Of a stretch of DNA of 64,000 bases, positions 46,536-60,123 are shown one piece after another. The position numbers and the translations under genes were made by a program. Below the pieces are notes generated by a model, which saw nothing but the letters and a program-made list of their open reading frames with translations, was not told the origin of the DNA and did not search any database. Origin of the DNA: Sphaerosporella brunnea (lineage: Eukaryota > Ascomycota > Pezizomycetes > Pezizales > Pyronemataceae); the NCBI GenBank assembly GCA_008704415.1, contig VXIS01000041.1, forward strand, positions 161,922 to 225,921, written 5' to 3'. The first letter of the stretch is position 1; each line of letters starts with the position of its first letter.

Positions 46536-47160
46536 TGAGGTTGTTTTTCCGGGCTGTGCTCAGGACGGGGTTCCGTGGCTTCCGTACGGCCTGTCAGGCG
46601 GGATGATAGGAAATAGGTTAGTGCGGCGACGACATCGACAGGAACCACAAACAGAAAGAAGTCCTACCGAGTGATGATCTGTGCGCAATACTCTTCGCTG
46701 GGTCTAGACAAAGCTTCCTATCCCCACCAAACCATCGCAACAACTCTGCTTTTTGTGTTTTGTGTGCCCGGCAGGCCGTTGGCAAGCTCCCCCCCTTGCT
46801 GAACCACAGAACCAGCCGCTTGGCGTTTATCGATACTCTTTACAGCTCGTTACCTACAATACGTGACCATACAGTAGAGTACGTGACGATACTGTATCAC
46901 GTCAAGCTGACATCCCTACTGCAAAGGTCTTGTTCACTGTGCCTCGCGCGAGACCCCGGGGGGTATTGGTAAACTGGAACGCAGCAGCAACTTGAATAAT
47001 AACATCGCATTTTCAACGGTCGCTTTTTTGCCAGTGAAACCAAATGTAGATACTAGTAAGCGATGATGCTGTGTATGCGTGCTATGCAAGCTTCGCTCCC
47101 TCGTGGTTCCAACTGCTCAACAACACCAACCAACCACCAGCCACCCAACCTGGGCCAACC

Positions 47161-50100
47161 ATGACACCCCCGCCCGACCTGACCAAGCATGACCGCGATC
47201 ACGATCAAGAAGGAGTCTACAGCTCCGAAGCGGGCGAGGGGGAGGTCGACTCGGAGGAAGAAGACGACGAGGAGCCCCGACTGAAGTACACACGACTCAC
47301 GAAATCGCTCGCGGGAGTTTATCGCAATGGGGATGCTGTTTCCACCAGCGTCGTTTTTGGAGATCGCATGGTCCGAATCTAATTCATTTTCCTATCGTGA
47401 AGCTCTGGGATAAATGTGGGAAAGCTAACGCGCCTGGGCTGCATGTGTAGGCCATAGGTACCCACAACGGCAACATCGTCGGTTTCTACCAACACCTCCG
47501 TTTACTCCACGAGCCAGTAGAAGTCTGACGTATTGTGCTGCAGCATGTCCTCAGTCTTCCGTCGCTGGCTCCCCTGCGAACCTACCACGCGCATTCCGCT
47601 TCCGTGACGTGCATCTCCATCTCTCCACCTCCGCCTCCACCAGCCGCGATCCCGACACGTCGCCATAAAGACGCGTATAGTGATCGCAACATCAGTATCG
47701 CGAGCGCCTCAATCGATGGCTTGGTGTGCGCCGTGCCATTGCTGCCATCTACATCACCAGCGCCGGGGCAGTCGCCTTCGACGGTGCCGTATGCGAAGTC
47801 CGAAATAACGTTGAAGAATTTTAAACGCCCGATTCAGGCCGTCGCACTGTCGCCAAATTTCCGCGCTGACCGAACGTTTCTATCCGGTGGCCTTGCCGGA
47901 AACCTGGTGCTCTCCGTTGCGCCGGCGGGTAATGTCCATGGCGGTGGCTGGATGTCGTTGGGGATGGGAGGTATAAAAGACACTATCCTACACTCTGGAG
48001 AAGGCACGATATCTGCAATTGCCTGGTCCAAGGAAACACCGCGGTATGTGGCTTGGGCCAATGAGCAGGGACTCAAAATCATGAGATCGCACATAATCCC
48101 GCCAGCATTGCAGAAACCTGGCACTCAGAGCTCCGAGGAAGCAGCAGCACTCCCTGGTGTAACGGGATGGATACCCGGTTTTGGGAGCGGCGGCAAGCCA
48201 GCACATGAGGTGGCCTGGAAGAGGATCTCTGCAATGGAGAGGCCAGAAAGCGTACCTGAAGAATTGGCTTCCCTACACAAACCCCGACTAGAGTGGATAG
48301 ACAGACGCGCGCTTCTTACGAGTGAACCAGCGGATGCAGCCGCGGGCTCTACTCTGAATGTCCAAGACATCGATTGGGGCGACAAGGAGAAGCTGCTTGT
48401 TGGCTGGGGCGGAACGGTATGGGTGATTGACGTATATCCAGGATCGGAGCAAGAAACAGGAGACAGGAGTAATGGCTATGCCGAGATAGTACACATCCTC
48501 CAAACCGACTGCATCATTGCCGGTATCCACATGTACACGCCGTCTCTGCTGCTGCTTCTCTCATATCTACAAAATGAAAGCGCGAACGAGGAGCCAGAAC
48601 CTCCTCCACCGCCTACAGTTCCCTCTTCACCAAAGAGCCCAGTAGCCTCACCTAAATTCCGTCGGGGGCGGACTGATGCTCTGATACCCGAGCTGCGCTT
48701 TATTGACCTCGAAACAACAGAAGAAGTAAGCGCGGATGAGCTGATGATGAGCCGGTACGAGAGCCTATCTGTGGGCGATTATCATCTTGGGCTTTTACCA
48801 GCCACCCCGACAAGTGTACAGCAACCCCCTGAGAATGCAGAGGGCGGGATGGGTCTGGGTGCAGGGCTCTGGGCAGCCGCTTTTGCGCCTACCCATCTTT
48901 TCTCTAGCGGCCAGAGCGTTAGGAGCTTTGGTGACCTCTCAAGGAGAGACAGTATCGCCGGAAGCAGTGTAACAACACAGCGTGGAGGCAAAGGAAGGGC
49001 GGAGAAAGAGGTGAAATGGGGCGAGGATGAAAAAGGAACAAAGATCTACATTATCAGTCCATACGATGTTGTCTTTGCCACCGAGAGGAGTCAGAGCGAC
49101 CATCTGAACTGGATGTTGGACAGGAAGAAGTATGCGGAAGCATGGCATCTGATCGACCGACATCCGGAGGTAGTGGATCCGGATACGGCGTCCTTGACGA
49201 TGTACGACGAGGAGGAGCGAAAGCCTGTCCAAATCGACGCTGGCTACGAATCCGATTCCACAACTGGGCAGAAGCAGACCAGTATCAGGCGTTATTCGAC
49301 CGCGGAGAAAGAGAAGCGGCGGATTGGCGAGCTCTGGCTACGGACTCTTATTGACAACGGTGAATGGACCCACGCTGGTGAAGTTTGCGGACAGGTTCTG
49401 GGCACGTCGTCCCGATGGGAATATTGGGTTTGGGTATTTGAAGCCGCAGGAAGGATAAAGGAAATTACGGCCTACATCCCGACGACGCAGCTGTCTCCTC
49501 CGTTGCCCAGTGTCATCTACGAGATCGTCCTGGCGCACTACCTCAACCATGACCTGAAAAAGTTCCGCGAACTCCTCCTGGAGCGCTGGAAGCCGAAAGG
49601 CACACGTACCCTCTATGACGCACGCACGCTGGTAGACACGATAATCCTCAAGATCAGTAACCGCGAAGACGAGATCCACACAGGGGACACGGACTGGAAG
49701 CTACTTCAAGAATGCCTAGCGAAGCTCTACATGGTCCTTCAGGAGCCTAGGAACGCCTTGAAGCGCTACATGATCCTCAAGAACGCCGACGAAGCATTCT
49801 ATCTGATCCGAGAATACCGGCTCTTTGATGCTATCCGGGACGAAATCGCCTCCCTGATACTGCTGCGAGTATCAGACGAGCAATTAGCCACAGCCACAAT
49901 CCCAGAGCTCGAGGTAGCAACCCGCGAAGCAATAACGCTTCTTATCGACGAAGCCGAGCGAGGGATCCTCACACCCCACAAAGTGGTGGAACAGCTGCAA
50001 TCCCCCAAAGTCGCGGCAGGCAAACTATTCCTCTTTTTCTACCTCCGCCGCCTTTGGAAATGTTCGCAGAACGAAACCCAAATCCTAACCGCCTCCGGCG

Positions 50101-51037
50101 GATTTCTGGCGGAGTTTGAAGACCTCATGGTGGAGCTATTCGCCGAGTACGACCGTCCGCTGTTTATGGAGTTCCTTCGCGACTCCCACAACTACTCTCT
50201 CGAAAAAGCATCTTCGGTCTGCGAGCGCAGGAATTACATCCCGGAACTCGTCCACCTGCTCTCAAAAACCGGCCAGACCAAACGCGCGCTCTTCCTCATC
50301 ATCGACAAGCTCGCGGACGTGGCGCAGGCCATCGCATTCGCGAAGCTGCAGGACGACCCTGACCTGTGGGCCGATCTTCTGGACTACAGCATGGACAAAC
50401 CTGCGTTCATCCGCGGCCTGCTGGAGAACGTAGGCACAGCTATCGACCCCATTACCCTCGTCCGCCGGATCCCGGCGGGCCTGCAGATCGAGGGCCTCAA
50501 ACCTGCGCTTGGCAAAATCCTGAAGGAGTATGGCGTCCAATGGAGTATTTGCGATGGCGTGGCCAAGGCTTTGAGCTCAGAGGTCGCCAGAGGAATGGAT
50601 AGGCTGCGGCATGGACAGCGGCGGGGCGTAAAGTTCTCGGTTGGCGGTGTTCCTGCAGCTGCGGAGGGAGAAGAGGAGGAGGAGGTCGGTAGTAGTGAGG
50701 CCTGCGGCGTTTGTAAGAAGCGTTTTGGAGGCGGTATGCCCCCCTTTCCCTCCCCCCCCTCTTTGCCCACACCCCGGAGGAGTGGTACTGACAATCAGCA
50801 GGTGCACAGAAAACACTCGTCGCCTTCGCATGCGGCCACGTGTTCCACCTCCGCTGCATCACGAACCCACCAAGTGGTGAAGAGGAAGGGGAAGAAGAAG
50901 AGGAGGAGGAGGAGGAAGTGCAAGGGTATGGCAGGAGTGTTGGCGCAAAGGTTACGAGAGCGGCAATGGTCGGAGAGCAGGTAAAGCGCGGTTGCGGCGT
51001 GTGCGCGCAGAGACGGAAGGCCGAGATCATGGTTTAG
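47161..51037 (+). CDS. VPS41: VPS41, HOPS tethering complex subunit (right-arm copy, intact)
   Basis: Vps41 tethers endosomes and AP-3 vesicles to the vacuole as part of HOPS. Four exons join in frame: 47161-47370, 47451-47477 (27 nt), 47544-50733 and 50802-51037, giving 1220 residues. The acidic start (MTPPPDLTKHDRDHD) leads into the N-terminal beta-propeller, where splicing restores AIGTHNGNI followed by HVLSLPSLAPLRTYHAHS. After a variable linker comes the alpha-solenoid with the clathrin-heavy-chain-type repeat: 'FMEFLRDSHNYSLEKA', 'ERRNYIPELVHLL', 'DLLDYSMDKPAFIRGLL' and 'GTAIDPITLVRRIP'. The last exon supplies a RING-H2-like end: CGVC, then CGHVFHLRC, an acidic stretch and CGVC. The start at 47161 is preferred over an upstream in-frame Met at 47071. 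Its left-arm twin is broken. Confidence 0.92.
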
Positions 51038-51733
51038 ATTTTGTCTCGCCGCGCGGGATGGGAATGGGGATGGGTGTATAGTTTGACCATTTTTTTTTGC
51101 ATACCATTCCTCTGGTGCTGTTTGTTCTTTGTTTTTCTGTTTTCGTTTGCAGCGTTTCGTTTGTTTGTTTTCCAAGTATTTCCAAGTATGTCCATGATTA
51201 ATCTCTTACCCTGCTCATCCGGCGGGTGATGTACCGTAAAATCTACCCGTCGGACACGCCGTATAATCAGTTTGAAATAATTCCGATTGCGCATCTCCCC
51301 CGAGGCAAGCCCTTTGGACAAGCACGGAGGGAAAAGGGAACATGAGAAAAGAATATCTATCCACCCACACTCCACGCTCCGTTTCGCGGAAGAAAACATC
51401 AAAGGATACCCCATATGCAGAACAGACCAACAGAAGACAGAGAAAAACCACAAACAAAAAAAATCATAAATTAGCAGAACAGCAAGAATCCAGGCACCAT
51501 GCACCACCGAAACCGCTAAGAAGCAGCAAAGCAAGAAAAGAACCAAATGCAAATGGTAAGAATAGTAAAAAAAAAAAAAAAAAAACCCCGTATCGTACCC
51601 TCCCGTCCACCGTCCTTCAACATGTTGCAGTCCAGATTGCAGTTGTATTATGTCCCCCCAAAACGCTAACTTGTTCCGCGACCGAAGTGTTGTGTGATAC
51701 TGAGTTGGCATTGTATGCACAGGAGGTAGCCGT

Positions 51734-52688
51734 CTATTTCTCCTGGTTGCCCTCCTCGTCGGGATCACTCTCATCGTCATCTTCCTCTGCAAGCCCTTAG
51801 TCAGCCGCCTGCCATCTGCTTCCACATGCCGAGAAAACCCTACCAAAGATCATGTCCTCGTCACTATCAGCGCCAAAGTCCGAATCTCCGGAATCGCACC
51901 AAAAATCGTCGTCCTCCTCTTCCTTCGGAGGCGGCTTGTTATCCATGGAAGTTGGCATCTGAAAGCCGGCGGGGATGTCGCGCTTGCTGGTCTCGACGTT
52001 TTCCTTCACGATGCGCTTGTAGCCTTCCGGATCCTTGCGCAGCATGACCGAAGCGTCAACGTTCGCCGCGGAGGAAACTTCCGCGTCGTCCAGTAAGGAT
52101 AGAATGGAAATCAACACCGTGAAGATACGTTGAGCGGCACTCCAACGTTCCTGCCCATATGTCGTCAGCTCTGCACAGCTTCGGAGAAGGGGCGGAGGGA
52201 GAGGGGAAACGAACCGAAGCAAGCTCGCCCGACATTTCGTCCTCGCCGGGCTGGTGCAGGATAGAGATACATAGCTTTCCGTCTTTGTAGATGTTTGGAT
52301 GGAACAGGGGTCGCAGGAAACGGAATTCGGGGGGGCTCATGGGGTAGTCTTTGGGGATTTTGAGCTCGGCCTGGACAACCACACAATCGTAAGGTTCAGC
52401 ATGCTTGAAGGTATCGCGAAGAAGCAAAAAGGGAGAATACGAACCTTGAGGTAGGCTCCATGGTACAAGCTGGTAGGATTCAACACTACCAGTGCCACAT
52501 CCCACAGGAAGAGATTACCGTTTTGAGCCTGTCCAATAGAAGCAACATGTCAGCCACCCTGCTTGAACTCCAGCCGCGCCGAGGGGGCTGGCGAGACTCA
52601 CCTCGGCGTTCACCCAGTTCTCCTTCTGAATCTCCTTGAGCTCAAGCATGAGCATCCGTTCTGCGATCTTACGCTCGTCGACAGACAT
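51734..52688 (-). CDS. CDC34: CDC34/UBE2R-type E2 ubiquitin-conjugating enzyme (right-arm copy, intact)
   Basis: The E2 that works with SCF ubiquitin ligases, for example in cell-cycle protein turnover. Five exons join in frame: 52602-52688, 52445-52528, 52215-52370, 51844-52150 and 51734-51786, giving 228 residues. The UBC fold is complete. It has the HPN motif at about residues 81-83 and the catalytic cysteine at about 91 in 'DGKLCISILHQ'. The insert after it (PGEDEMSGE) is the acidic loop that marks Cdc34/Ube2R enzymes. 'AANVDASVMLRKD' and a long acidic C-terminal tail also fit. It converges with VPS41. The left-arm copy has at least seven frameshifting deletions. Confidence 0.9.
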
Positions 52689-54989
52689 GATCGTTTGGCG
52701 TGCTATGTCCTGCGGTTGTGGCGGTTGTTCGAAAGTGTCGAAGAGGGGGGGGAAGGCTGCAGGTTCAGGAGGGTTGTTGGCCTGATATAGAGCGAGCTTG
52801 GCGAGAGAGGGTTCGACTTGATGGGTGCGCTGGTAGAGGTCAAAGTCAAGAGAAGAAGCGGCAGGGTGGTGGTGGTGGTGGTGGTGGTGGTGGTGGTGGT
52901 AGTTGGTTGTGGGAGTTGGGAGTCCGGGTCCAGAGGAGTTGCTTGCTGGGTTGAGTGTGTCGTGTGTTGGAAGTGGTACCTAGCACAAGCGTGGGTCTGG
53001 ACTTGGATTGGACGGCGGATGGCGGGGCTCAAAGAAGAAGCACTTCAGCTCGTGTGGAGCAAAATAGATACATGGAATACAACGGGTGCAATAAGAGCTG
53101 CTAGACGTGCTATTACATAAAAGAATGGAACTGCGCATTTGCGAGGAATCCAAGCAATCGTCTCGGTGGAAGAAAAAAAGACGCCCCCCCAGCAGCTCGT
53201 CCAGCCAGTGATCGTTACTCGTGGGTTCGCATGAACAGAGCAGCCGCCACCACTGTTGTCAGACCACGATACAATGCTTCATTCCACCCCCACGAATAAA
53301 GAATAAAGACCAGCGGTCCTCCCCAAACAAAGCAAGGAGACGGAGGAAAAAAAAAAAAAAAAAAAAAAAAAAAACAACTCCGTTCCGCCCCGTTAACCCT
53401 CCGACCCTCCGAAACCCTTCCCTCGGAAAGCCCGTTGGCCGCTACACGCACCTGCCGATCTCCTGGAGGATCTCGGCATTTCTGTTGGGGGAGGCAAAAC
53501 ATGTGGGCCGTTAGCAATCAACATCAACCGTGTTTGCTACACAGCTCATGTGTCCCTTTTCACTCGCTTGTCCGTGCTGGCGGGTTCCAGTAGATGTTCC
53601 GTTATCATCATCAAAAGTTCCCTTTATTACTCAAAGAAACCCGCATTTTAAAACCCCTCAGGTTGTTTTTGTTTTTAAGCTGCGTTTGATGGGGTCAAAG
53701 TGGTAAGAACAGATATTACCCCTACACCCTTTGATGAAGAGTTGGTTACAGGTAAAAAAAGCATTTTTGAATTCCCGGGTTTGTGCCCCAGTTGGCAACA
53801 TACACCCCCCGCCGTGTAGAGTAGATTTATATAAATATTCAATGCTTCACTAGCAATCACTCCCTTTGCTCGCCGTCAACTTTAACATCAAGTTACTTTT
53901 ACATTTCGTCCGAGACCCAAGTACCGTCTCTCCCATGGCGTTCCACTCATCAAACCTACACAAACCAGCACCGGAATACCAAACCCATCGTCCTCAGCAG
54001 CTCAATAGCTTTTTTTTTGCAGTCGGTAACCTTTGTTTTACGGAAACATGTCTGATATCTCCTGGAGAGCTTTCCCAAACCCGATCCGTGAACTGAAAAC
54101 CGCAAAGAAAAATCATCATCCAGAGTTAACCGCTCGATATATCGGCGTCTGGTACCTCCTAGCAAGTTTCCCATTCGCACGCATCACTTATCCCAAGACC
54201 CGAGCTGCTCATTGAGATATTCCAGTTCGAACCGCTCTTTTTGTTTTGGCCTGGTCTGTTTTCGATCAAGTATCAAGCATCAGTTATGAACAAGGTGCGT
54301 GTTGTGAGCGCTAGACGACTTCAAGGCTGCTTCGAAGCTTCATTGACCATCACTTCCAACTTGTATGTAAATACTTGTACATACTTCTTGTGGTCAGTGT
54401 TCCTAGCGGTGGCATAGTAGAAGTTATCGCCTCGAGCTCCGGACCCTATTACCATATGCCTGTTCAAGCCACCTGCTCATGATGTGAAACTTTTACGGTT
54501 GATCCATATGAAACTCTAGATGCTAAAACCCAACAAAATGGAACCAAAAGATGTCACCCGCACCCTATACATGCCACGCACACTCAACCAAGAAATGAAT
54601 GAATGTTCTTTCTCGCAATGAGTATCAAACAATCGCTAGTAGACAACAGCTGCATATCCAAAGAAAACCAAACGACATGGGAAGATGCTCCGTAGAGAAA
54701 AAATAAAATAAAAAAAAGAAATGAGACGGCTACCACCCCTAGAAAGAACAACCATCGAAGAGAACTATATAGTATACTCGTATCAAAAACCCGCGGCAGT
54801 AAGACCGAGACGCATCAAACTGAGACTCCTTCCTTCATTCCTTCCATCCTGTATTTTTCTCTACTCCCATGGCCCGGGTTTGCTGTGACTCCAGTCATTC
54901 AGCGTTTCATGAACTCGTAATACAAAGCTGCATGCGTAGTTAGCTTGCTATATTCGGGAAGGGTAAGATATGGAAGTATACCAAAATCG
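52689..54989. other. Spacer between CDC34 and myosin (right arm)
   Basis: Mirror of 36465-38733. It carries the GGT microsatellite near 52866-52900 and an A run of about 28 nt at about 53347-53374. The left arm has only a short AAACAAAA-like sequence at the place of that run. No gene supported. Confidence 0.6.
53347..53374. repeat. A28-type homopolymer present only in the right arm
   Basis: An uninterrupted run of about 28 A between GGAGG and CAACTCCG. At the mirrored position (about 38071-38080) the left arm has only a few A residues around a C. Such an expansion between otherwise near-identical arms suggests consensus error. Confidence 0.8.
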
Positions 54990-57900
54990 TTAAGCCTCTG
55001 CGGTCTCCTCCACGAGCGTGTTGTCGTCAGGAGTACCATTGGCGTCACCCTCTCCCTCTCCATCCACTTCCTCCTCCTCGGCAGCCTCGGCCGCCGCCGC
55101 CTCCTCCGCCCTCTGCTGCGCCTGGGCCGCCACCACATCCGCCAACCGCCGCAGCTTCGGCGTCTGCAGGTACGACGGGCAGTACGTCTCCAGAGCGCCA
55201 ATGTTACGGGGCTCTGGGATCTCGTACGGGCCGCTGTCCTCCATGTCGATAGCTTGCAGCAGCAGCACGTCGTTGCTCTTCTCGGTAACCCGACTTGCCA
55301 CCGCCTTCATTATTTCGCCGTTGATGGGCTGCTCGTAGTCGGCGACCAGGTACTGATTCAGCAGCTTCTGGATCTGGTTGGGCGAGAGCATCCAGCAGAT
55401 GTCCTGAATGATCTCGATATCGCTGAGCGTGGCCTTCTTGAGCTGTAGCAGCTTCGTTGCCTGCATGAGGTGCTCGAGCTGCAAGATACCCTCGGGCATG
55501 TCATTGCTCTTGCACCATTCCTCAATACGGGTGATGTTGTAGTTGATCTGCAGACCACGCTTCCAAGACAGGAAGTTTCGTCGCAACAGGAGGTCGTTGA
55601 ACGCCGTGACACCAACAAGCTTGAGAAGCTCGGTTACCGTCTGGAGGATGATCGATTCCTCGACATAGTAAGTCTTCATGGCCTTGTAGACCTTGTTGAG
55701 CAAGCTCAACAGGTCGTCCATGCTGAACTGCGGCTGGCTGTTTGTCTGCAGCAGCTTGTTGAGGAACCGGTTTCCGTCGTTGGTGACGAAACCGGGCAGA
55801 GACTGCGATTCGATGATTGCGGGAATGATCATCTTCTGCAGCTTCTTCTTAAGAACCTTCATCCAGGTGTGGTAAATGTTGAACTCTAGAGATTCCAAGT
55901 CGTGCTTGACAATCTCGAGCAGCCGATCGTACTCGTAATCATCCTTCTTCTGAAGCTCATACCAGTCCTCGGCAAGGAACACAAAGGACAGCATCTCGTG
56001 CACGTTAGAAAGCCAGAAGGCGCCATGCGTAATAGCGTCCTCGTCGTGGTTCATCATGACCTCGTGCTGAATACTTTGCATGACGTTGGCTAGGAATCGT
56101 TCCGACTCCTTGACGAATCCATTGTTCCACATCTCGGACGTAACCAAGTTGATGAGGTAGGCGGGGAACATAACTTCCTTGTATTGGGGCGGAGTCTGCG
56201 AGTTGAGAGGCGGCACCTTGAGGTTCTTGATCAGGCCGATCGAAACCTCGTCGCTCAGCGAGTCCTCTTCCTCTAGTATGCGCAACATCTCTTCCTCGCT
56301 GTTCTCGGCTGTTGGGGCAAAATGCTCGAACTCCCGAGGACGCATAGGCTGGCTGGTGGGCATCATGGACACAGGTCGAGTCTGGTAAGACGACCGGTAC
56401 ATACCATCCTGCTCCAATCGTCCCATCCCCACAATTTCCGCACTTCGTCGCTTCGGCTTCTTGTTGGTAACAAAGTGGATGAGACCATTTGTGAGGCCGC
56501 CAGATGACTTCTCCGCCATGCTTGGGTCTTCCAATGGCGGGCCAGCATTCTGCAACTGATCCTCCAGTGCCTGGATCTGCTGCCTGAGCGAAAGCTTTTC
56601 TTCCTCGTGCGCCTTGTCCCGAAGCTTGTAGTTGTCAAGCTCCGTGGTACGCTGCGTAAGGGACTCCCGCAGAGACTTGCCCTCCTCTTGTAACCTCTTC
56701 ATGTTGGCAGTCGACTCCTCGAACTGCTTCTGAAGGTTCTTCATCTCTTCGTCCATCTGCTGTAGCCTTGCGGCCGCGATACCAGCCTGATTCGCCTCAA
56801 TCTGAAGCTCCTTGTTCCGGTTCTCAAGGTTTGCGTGCTTCTGCCTCCAGGTCTTCACCTGGTTGTCGAAACTCTCGACTTTCTCTAGAAGAAGTTTGTT
56901 TTCCTTCTTGAGCATTCCGATATTCTGAGTAAGTTCGACGACCTTGTTTTCAAGCTTGTACGAAATCTGCTTGAGGTCTCGGGCTTCTTCACGAATCTTC
57001 TTGTACTCTCGGCGAGCAACCTTACCACGCCAGATACTCTGGAGATATACGACGCGCTTGCGGTACAAACTCCAAGCCCGAAGGAATCGTCTGGATCTCC
57101 ACGCAGTCTGGATGTACCGAGCAGCGTTGCCCAGCATGCGGTCGGTAATACTTTTCCTGCACAGATAACCCTTCGCCGCCGCCTGTACCTTGATGACGCT
57201 GTTGCGGATAGCGTGGTAGCATTCGCGCTGCTTGGAACCGCGCCACACCCTTTGGATAGTAGTAGCAGCCTTGACGATTCGCAGTTCCTGGGCAGTCTTG
57301 CGAGCAAGGTAACCACGGGCATATGCCTGCGATTTGAGGATGGCCTCACGAGCCTCCAGGTACTTGCGTCTGTAGAACTTCGCCTTGAGATTCTTCTGAA
57401 TCAGAACCGCACATTCATTCAGGCGGCGTGTGCGCAGATTTTCCAAGAACGCCAACTACAAAGCGTCATCAGCAAATCAACTGTGATCAGTGAAACAAGA
57501 TACTTACCATTCCCGCACGGAAGAAGATCTTTGACATTCCCAATTGGTACTTATCCTTGCCGTCCTTCTGTCCCTCATGGGGATGACCGTCCGCAGGCAC
57601 GGTCTTCTTCAGGATCTTCAAGCCAACCTCCCGGATGTTCCCGGTTCTCAGCTCGTCGGAGTGAATCAACATGTAGTAGCGGCTCGCAAATTCCTCATAA
57701 GTCCATCGAGTAGGGTACCCAGCGCAACTGATCTTGACGGTTTCCAAAACACCACAGGCCTGCAGCTGAGAGAGAACCATAGGGCCCTCAAACTTCCAAG
57801 CAACCTTAGCCTCGTTCGGCTTGATGCAACGAATGTAGTGGACATTAGTCGAGCCAATGGTGTTCATCAACTCGATCAAAGAGTGCTTGAAGATACCTCC

Positions 57901-60123
57901 AAGAGTCGGTTTGCGCGTGGACTGCAGAGCCAACTTACGGCCTGGAGGAGGAATGGCAGTCTTCGATGGAGCACCACCGGTTTCCTGCGCTATGTTAGAT
58001 GGGGAATGACGGTCTCTCTGGGCCTCAATATCTCACCTTGTCTCGAAGAGAAGCAGATGCCTGGAGAACAGTGGTCAAGAAGGGGTTAGTCGCGGCCCTC
58101 AGGAGCTCGAGATGCTCATCCGGCACGGTATCCCTGTTCTTCTCCACGAAACCTTCCGAGTCGTAGGTGACATCTACCGCATAATGGCAGACGGTGAAAG
58201 ACGATTTTCCGAAACGCGGCTGCTGGTAGGGGAAGTCCTTGCCCTTGTTGCTGAAGTTCTGGTGCAGCTTGGTGATGAGGGAGTCATCAGATCCGGCTGG
58301 AAGACGCGATTCTTCGTCCAACAGACTCAAAATACCCAATTTACCCTCGATCAAGTCGATACAAGGTCTGTTATCAGAGAACTCGATGTATTGCCAGTTA
58401 ATTTGCTCGCGCGCGTACTCTTCCTGTTCCAACTTGAACACGTGCTGGTTGAACTCCTGCTGCAGCTTCTCGTTGGCATAGTTGATGCAAAACTGTTCGA
58501 ACGAATTGCGCTTGAAATGCTCAAAACCATAGATATCCAAAACACCAATGAATGAGGTAACTCTGCTGCGAACCTCCTCCGTGGCCAAACTTTCATTGAT
58601 GATCTCCACGAGCCAGTCAAACAGCGATGAGTAAATGAACTTGGCAATCGAATCTCGCACAACGATGGCTTGCTTTTGACTAAGTGGGGTAACGGTCTTC
58701 TCATTCCGCATGACAAGTTGCTTCTTAGTCGTCCACTTGGCGAACTCGTCAGCCTTGACTCCGAGAAGTTCGGCAGCGCGGACCAAGTTGGGCTCGTCTG
58801 AGTTGAGTACGGAGCCATTGCGTACAGCACCAATCTCAGTGTTACCGAGATGAAGAAGCGCCGCCAGGACTTTCCAGATGTGCGATTGTGTCTCCTCAGG
58901 CACACCAATGGTTGTTAGCGAATCTCTGGTGAGCTTGAACTCCGCCGCGTCATCCATGTTGGGAACCGTTGGATCGCCGCCCTGGTTGGTAAAGTTGAAC
59001 TCTTCCACAGACTTCAGTCCCAGCGCTTGCTTCTCCTCATCCGTGGCACCGGCGATCAGCTGGTAGAAGATGTGGTAGTTACGCTCAGTGGCCGGCTGGA
59101 ACACCAATCTGGCGCGTTCCAGGAGGTAGGTACGGATTTTGGCGCCAACGATGTCAACGTCCTTGTCGAACATGATCTCAATGTACTTTCCAAAACGCGA
59201 GGAATTGTCATTACGGGTGGTCTTTGCGTTACCGAAGGCTTCCATGATAGGGTTGGTAGCCAAAATTTGTTCTTCGGTCTTGCTCATCTTCATGGCCGTA
59301 CCCTGACCGCCTTTCCGCCGCTTGCCTGGCCGGGTTGGGTCCTCCACCGTAGCGAAGTATCGCATGATGTACTTAGCACTAACCGTCTTTCCGGCTCCGG
59401 ATTCTCCGGACACGACGATTGTCTGGTTCTTCTGGTCACGCACCATGGCCTGGTAGGCGGTATCGGCAATAGCGAACAGATGGGGATCTTGATCCTCCCT
59501 TCGTTTGCCAGCGTAGGCCTGAACAAGTCCTGGATCGTAAAGAAAGTCCATCCGATCGAACGGATTCGTCGCAATGAGGACGATACCGGAGTATGTGTAA
59601 ATCTCGCGCTTTGCATATCGAAGCTTAATGGCTTGAAGCACTGTTGTTCGGGAATACAAAGCATTAGACGTTGATGCTCTCGATATGCTACAGGGAGAGG
59701 GAGCGGAGGTGCTCAAAGGGGCCAGGACACCGTACCAGCAGGCTCGTTCAGATGGGATAAACTTGTCAAATCATCCGAAGCTTCAAGCACTGGCGGGTTC
59801 ATCAATGGCGGCAGGTTTTTTATCCTCCGCATTGCCTTCTAGCACCGCGAGTTTCGTTGTCCTTCTCCACTTTCTACATACGGAGGCCGAGTCAGCGCTG
59901 GGTTCCAGAGGTATAGGTTGTTTCCCCTGTTTCCCCACAATCCTGCAACCCAGGGGAAGTAGCAACACAACGCACCTCGCCTTCTCTGTGAACCAGAGGT
60001 AATCTCGAAAACTAACGTGGCCTTATCTCCGTCGATATTTTTTGAGATGACCTTCGATGAAACCCACCCATCCGTTGGATCCTGAATCCACGCCCCGGTG
60101 TCAACATTATAAGTGTGTGCCAT
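54990..60123 (-). pseudogene. MYO2: Class V myosin, right-arm copy with frameshifts in exons 1-2
   Basis: Mirror of 31334-36464. Exons 3-5 (58037-59640, 57508-57984 and 54990-57455) are identical to the left arm and encode the intact head, IQ motifs, coiled coil and DIL domain. The first two exons carry three single-base insertions: near 59990 (TTCACAG for TTCCAG), near 59868 (GAAGGACAAC for GAAGACAAC) and near 59819 (an A run lengthened by one). Each shifts the frame, so the gene cannot be read from its start as written. The clustering at the distal side of the gene marks where this arm's sequence quality begins to fall. Confidence 0.88.

Noticed and set aside
47071..47160. Upstream Met for VPS41
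   Set aside because: The 30 residues before 47161 lack family similarity, and the Met at 47161 fits the acidic N-terminus better; it remains possible.
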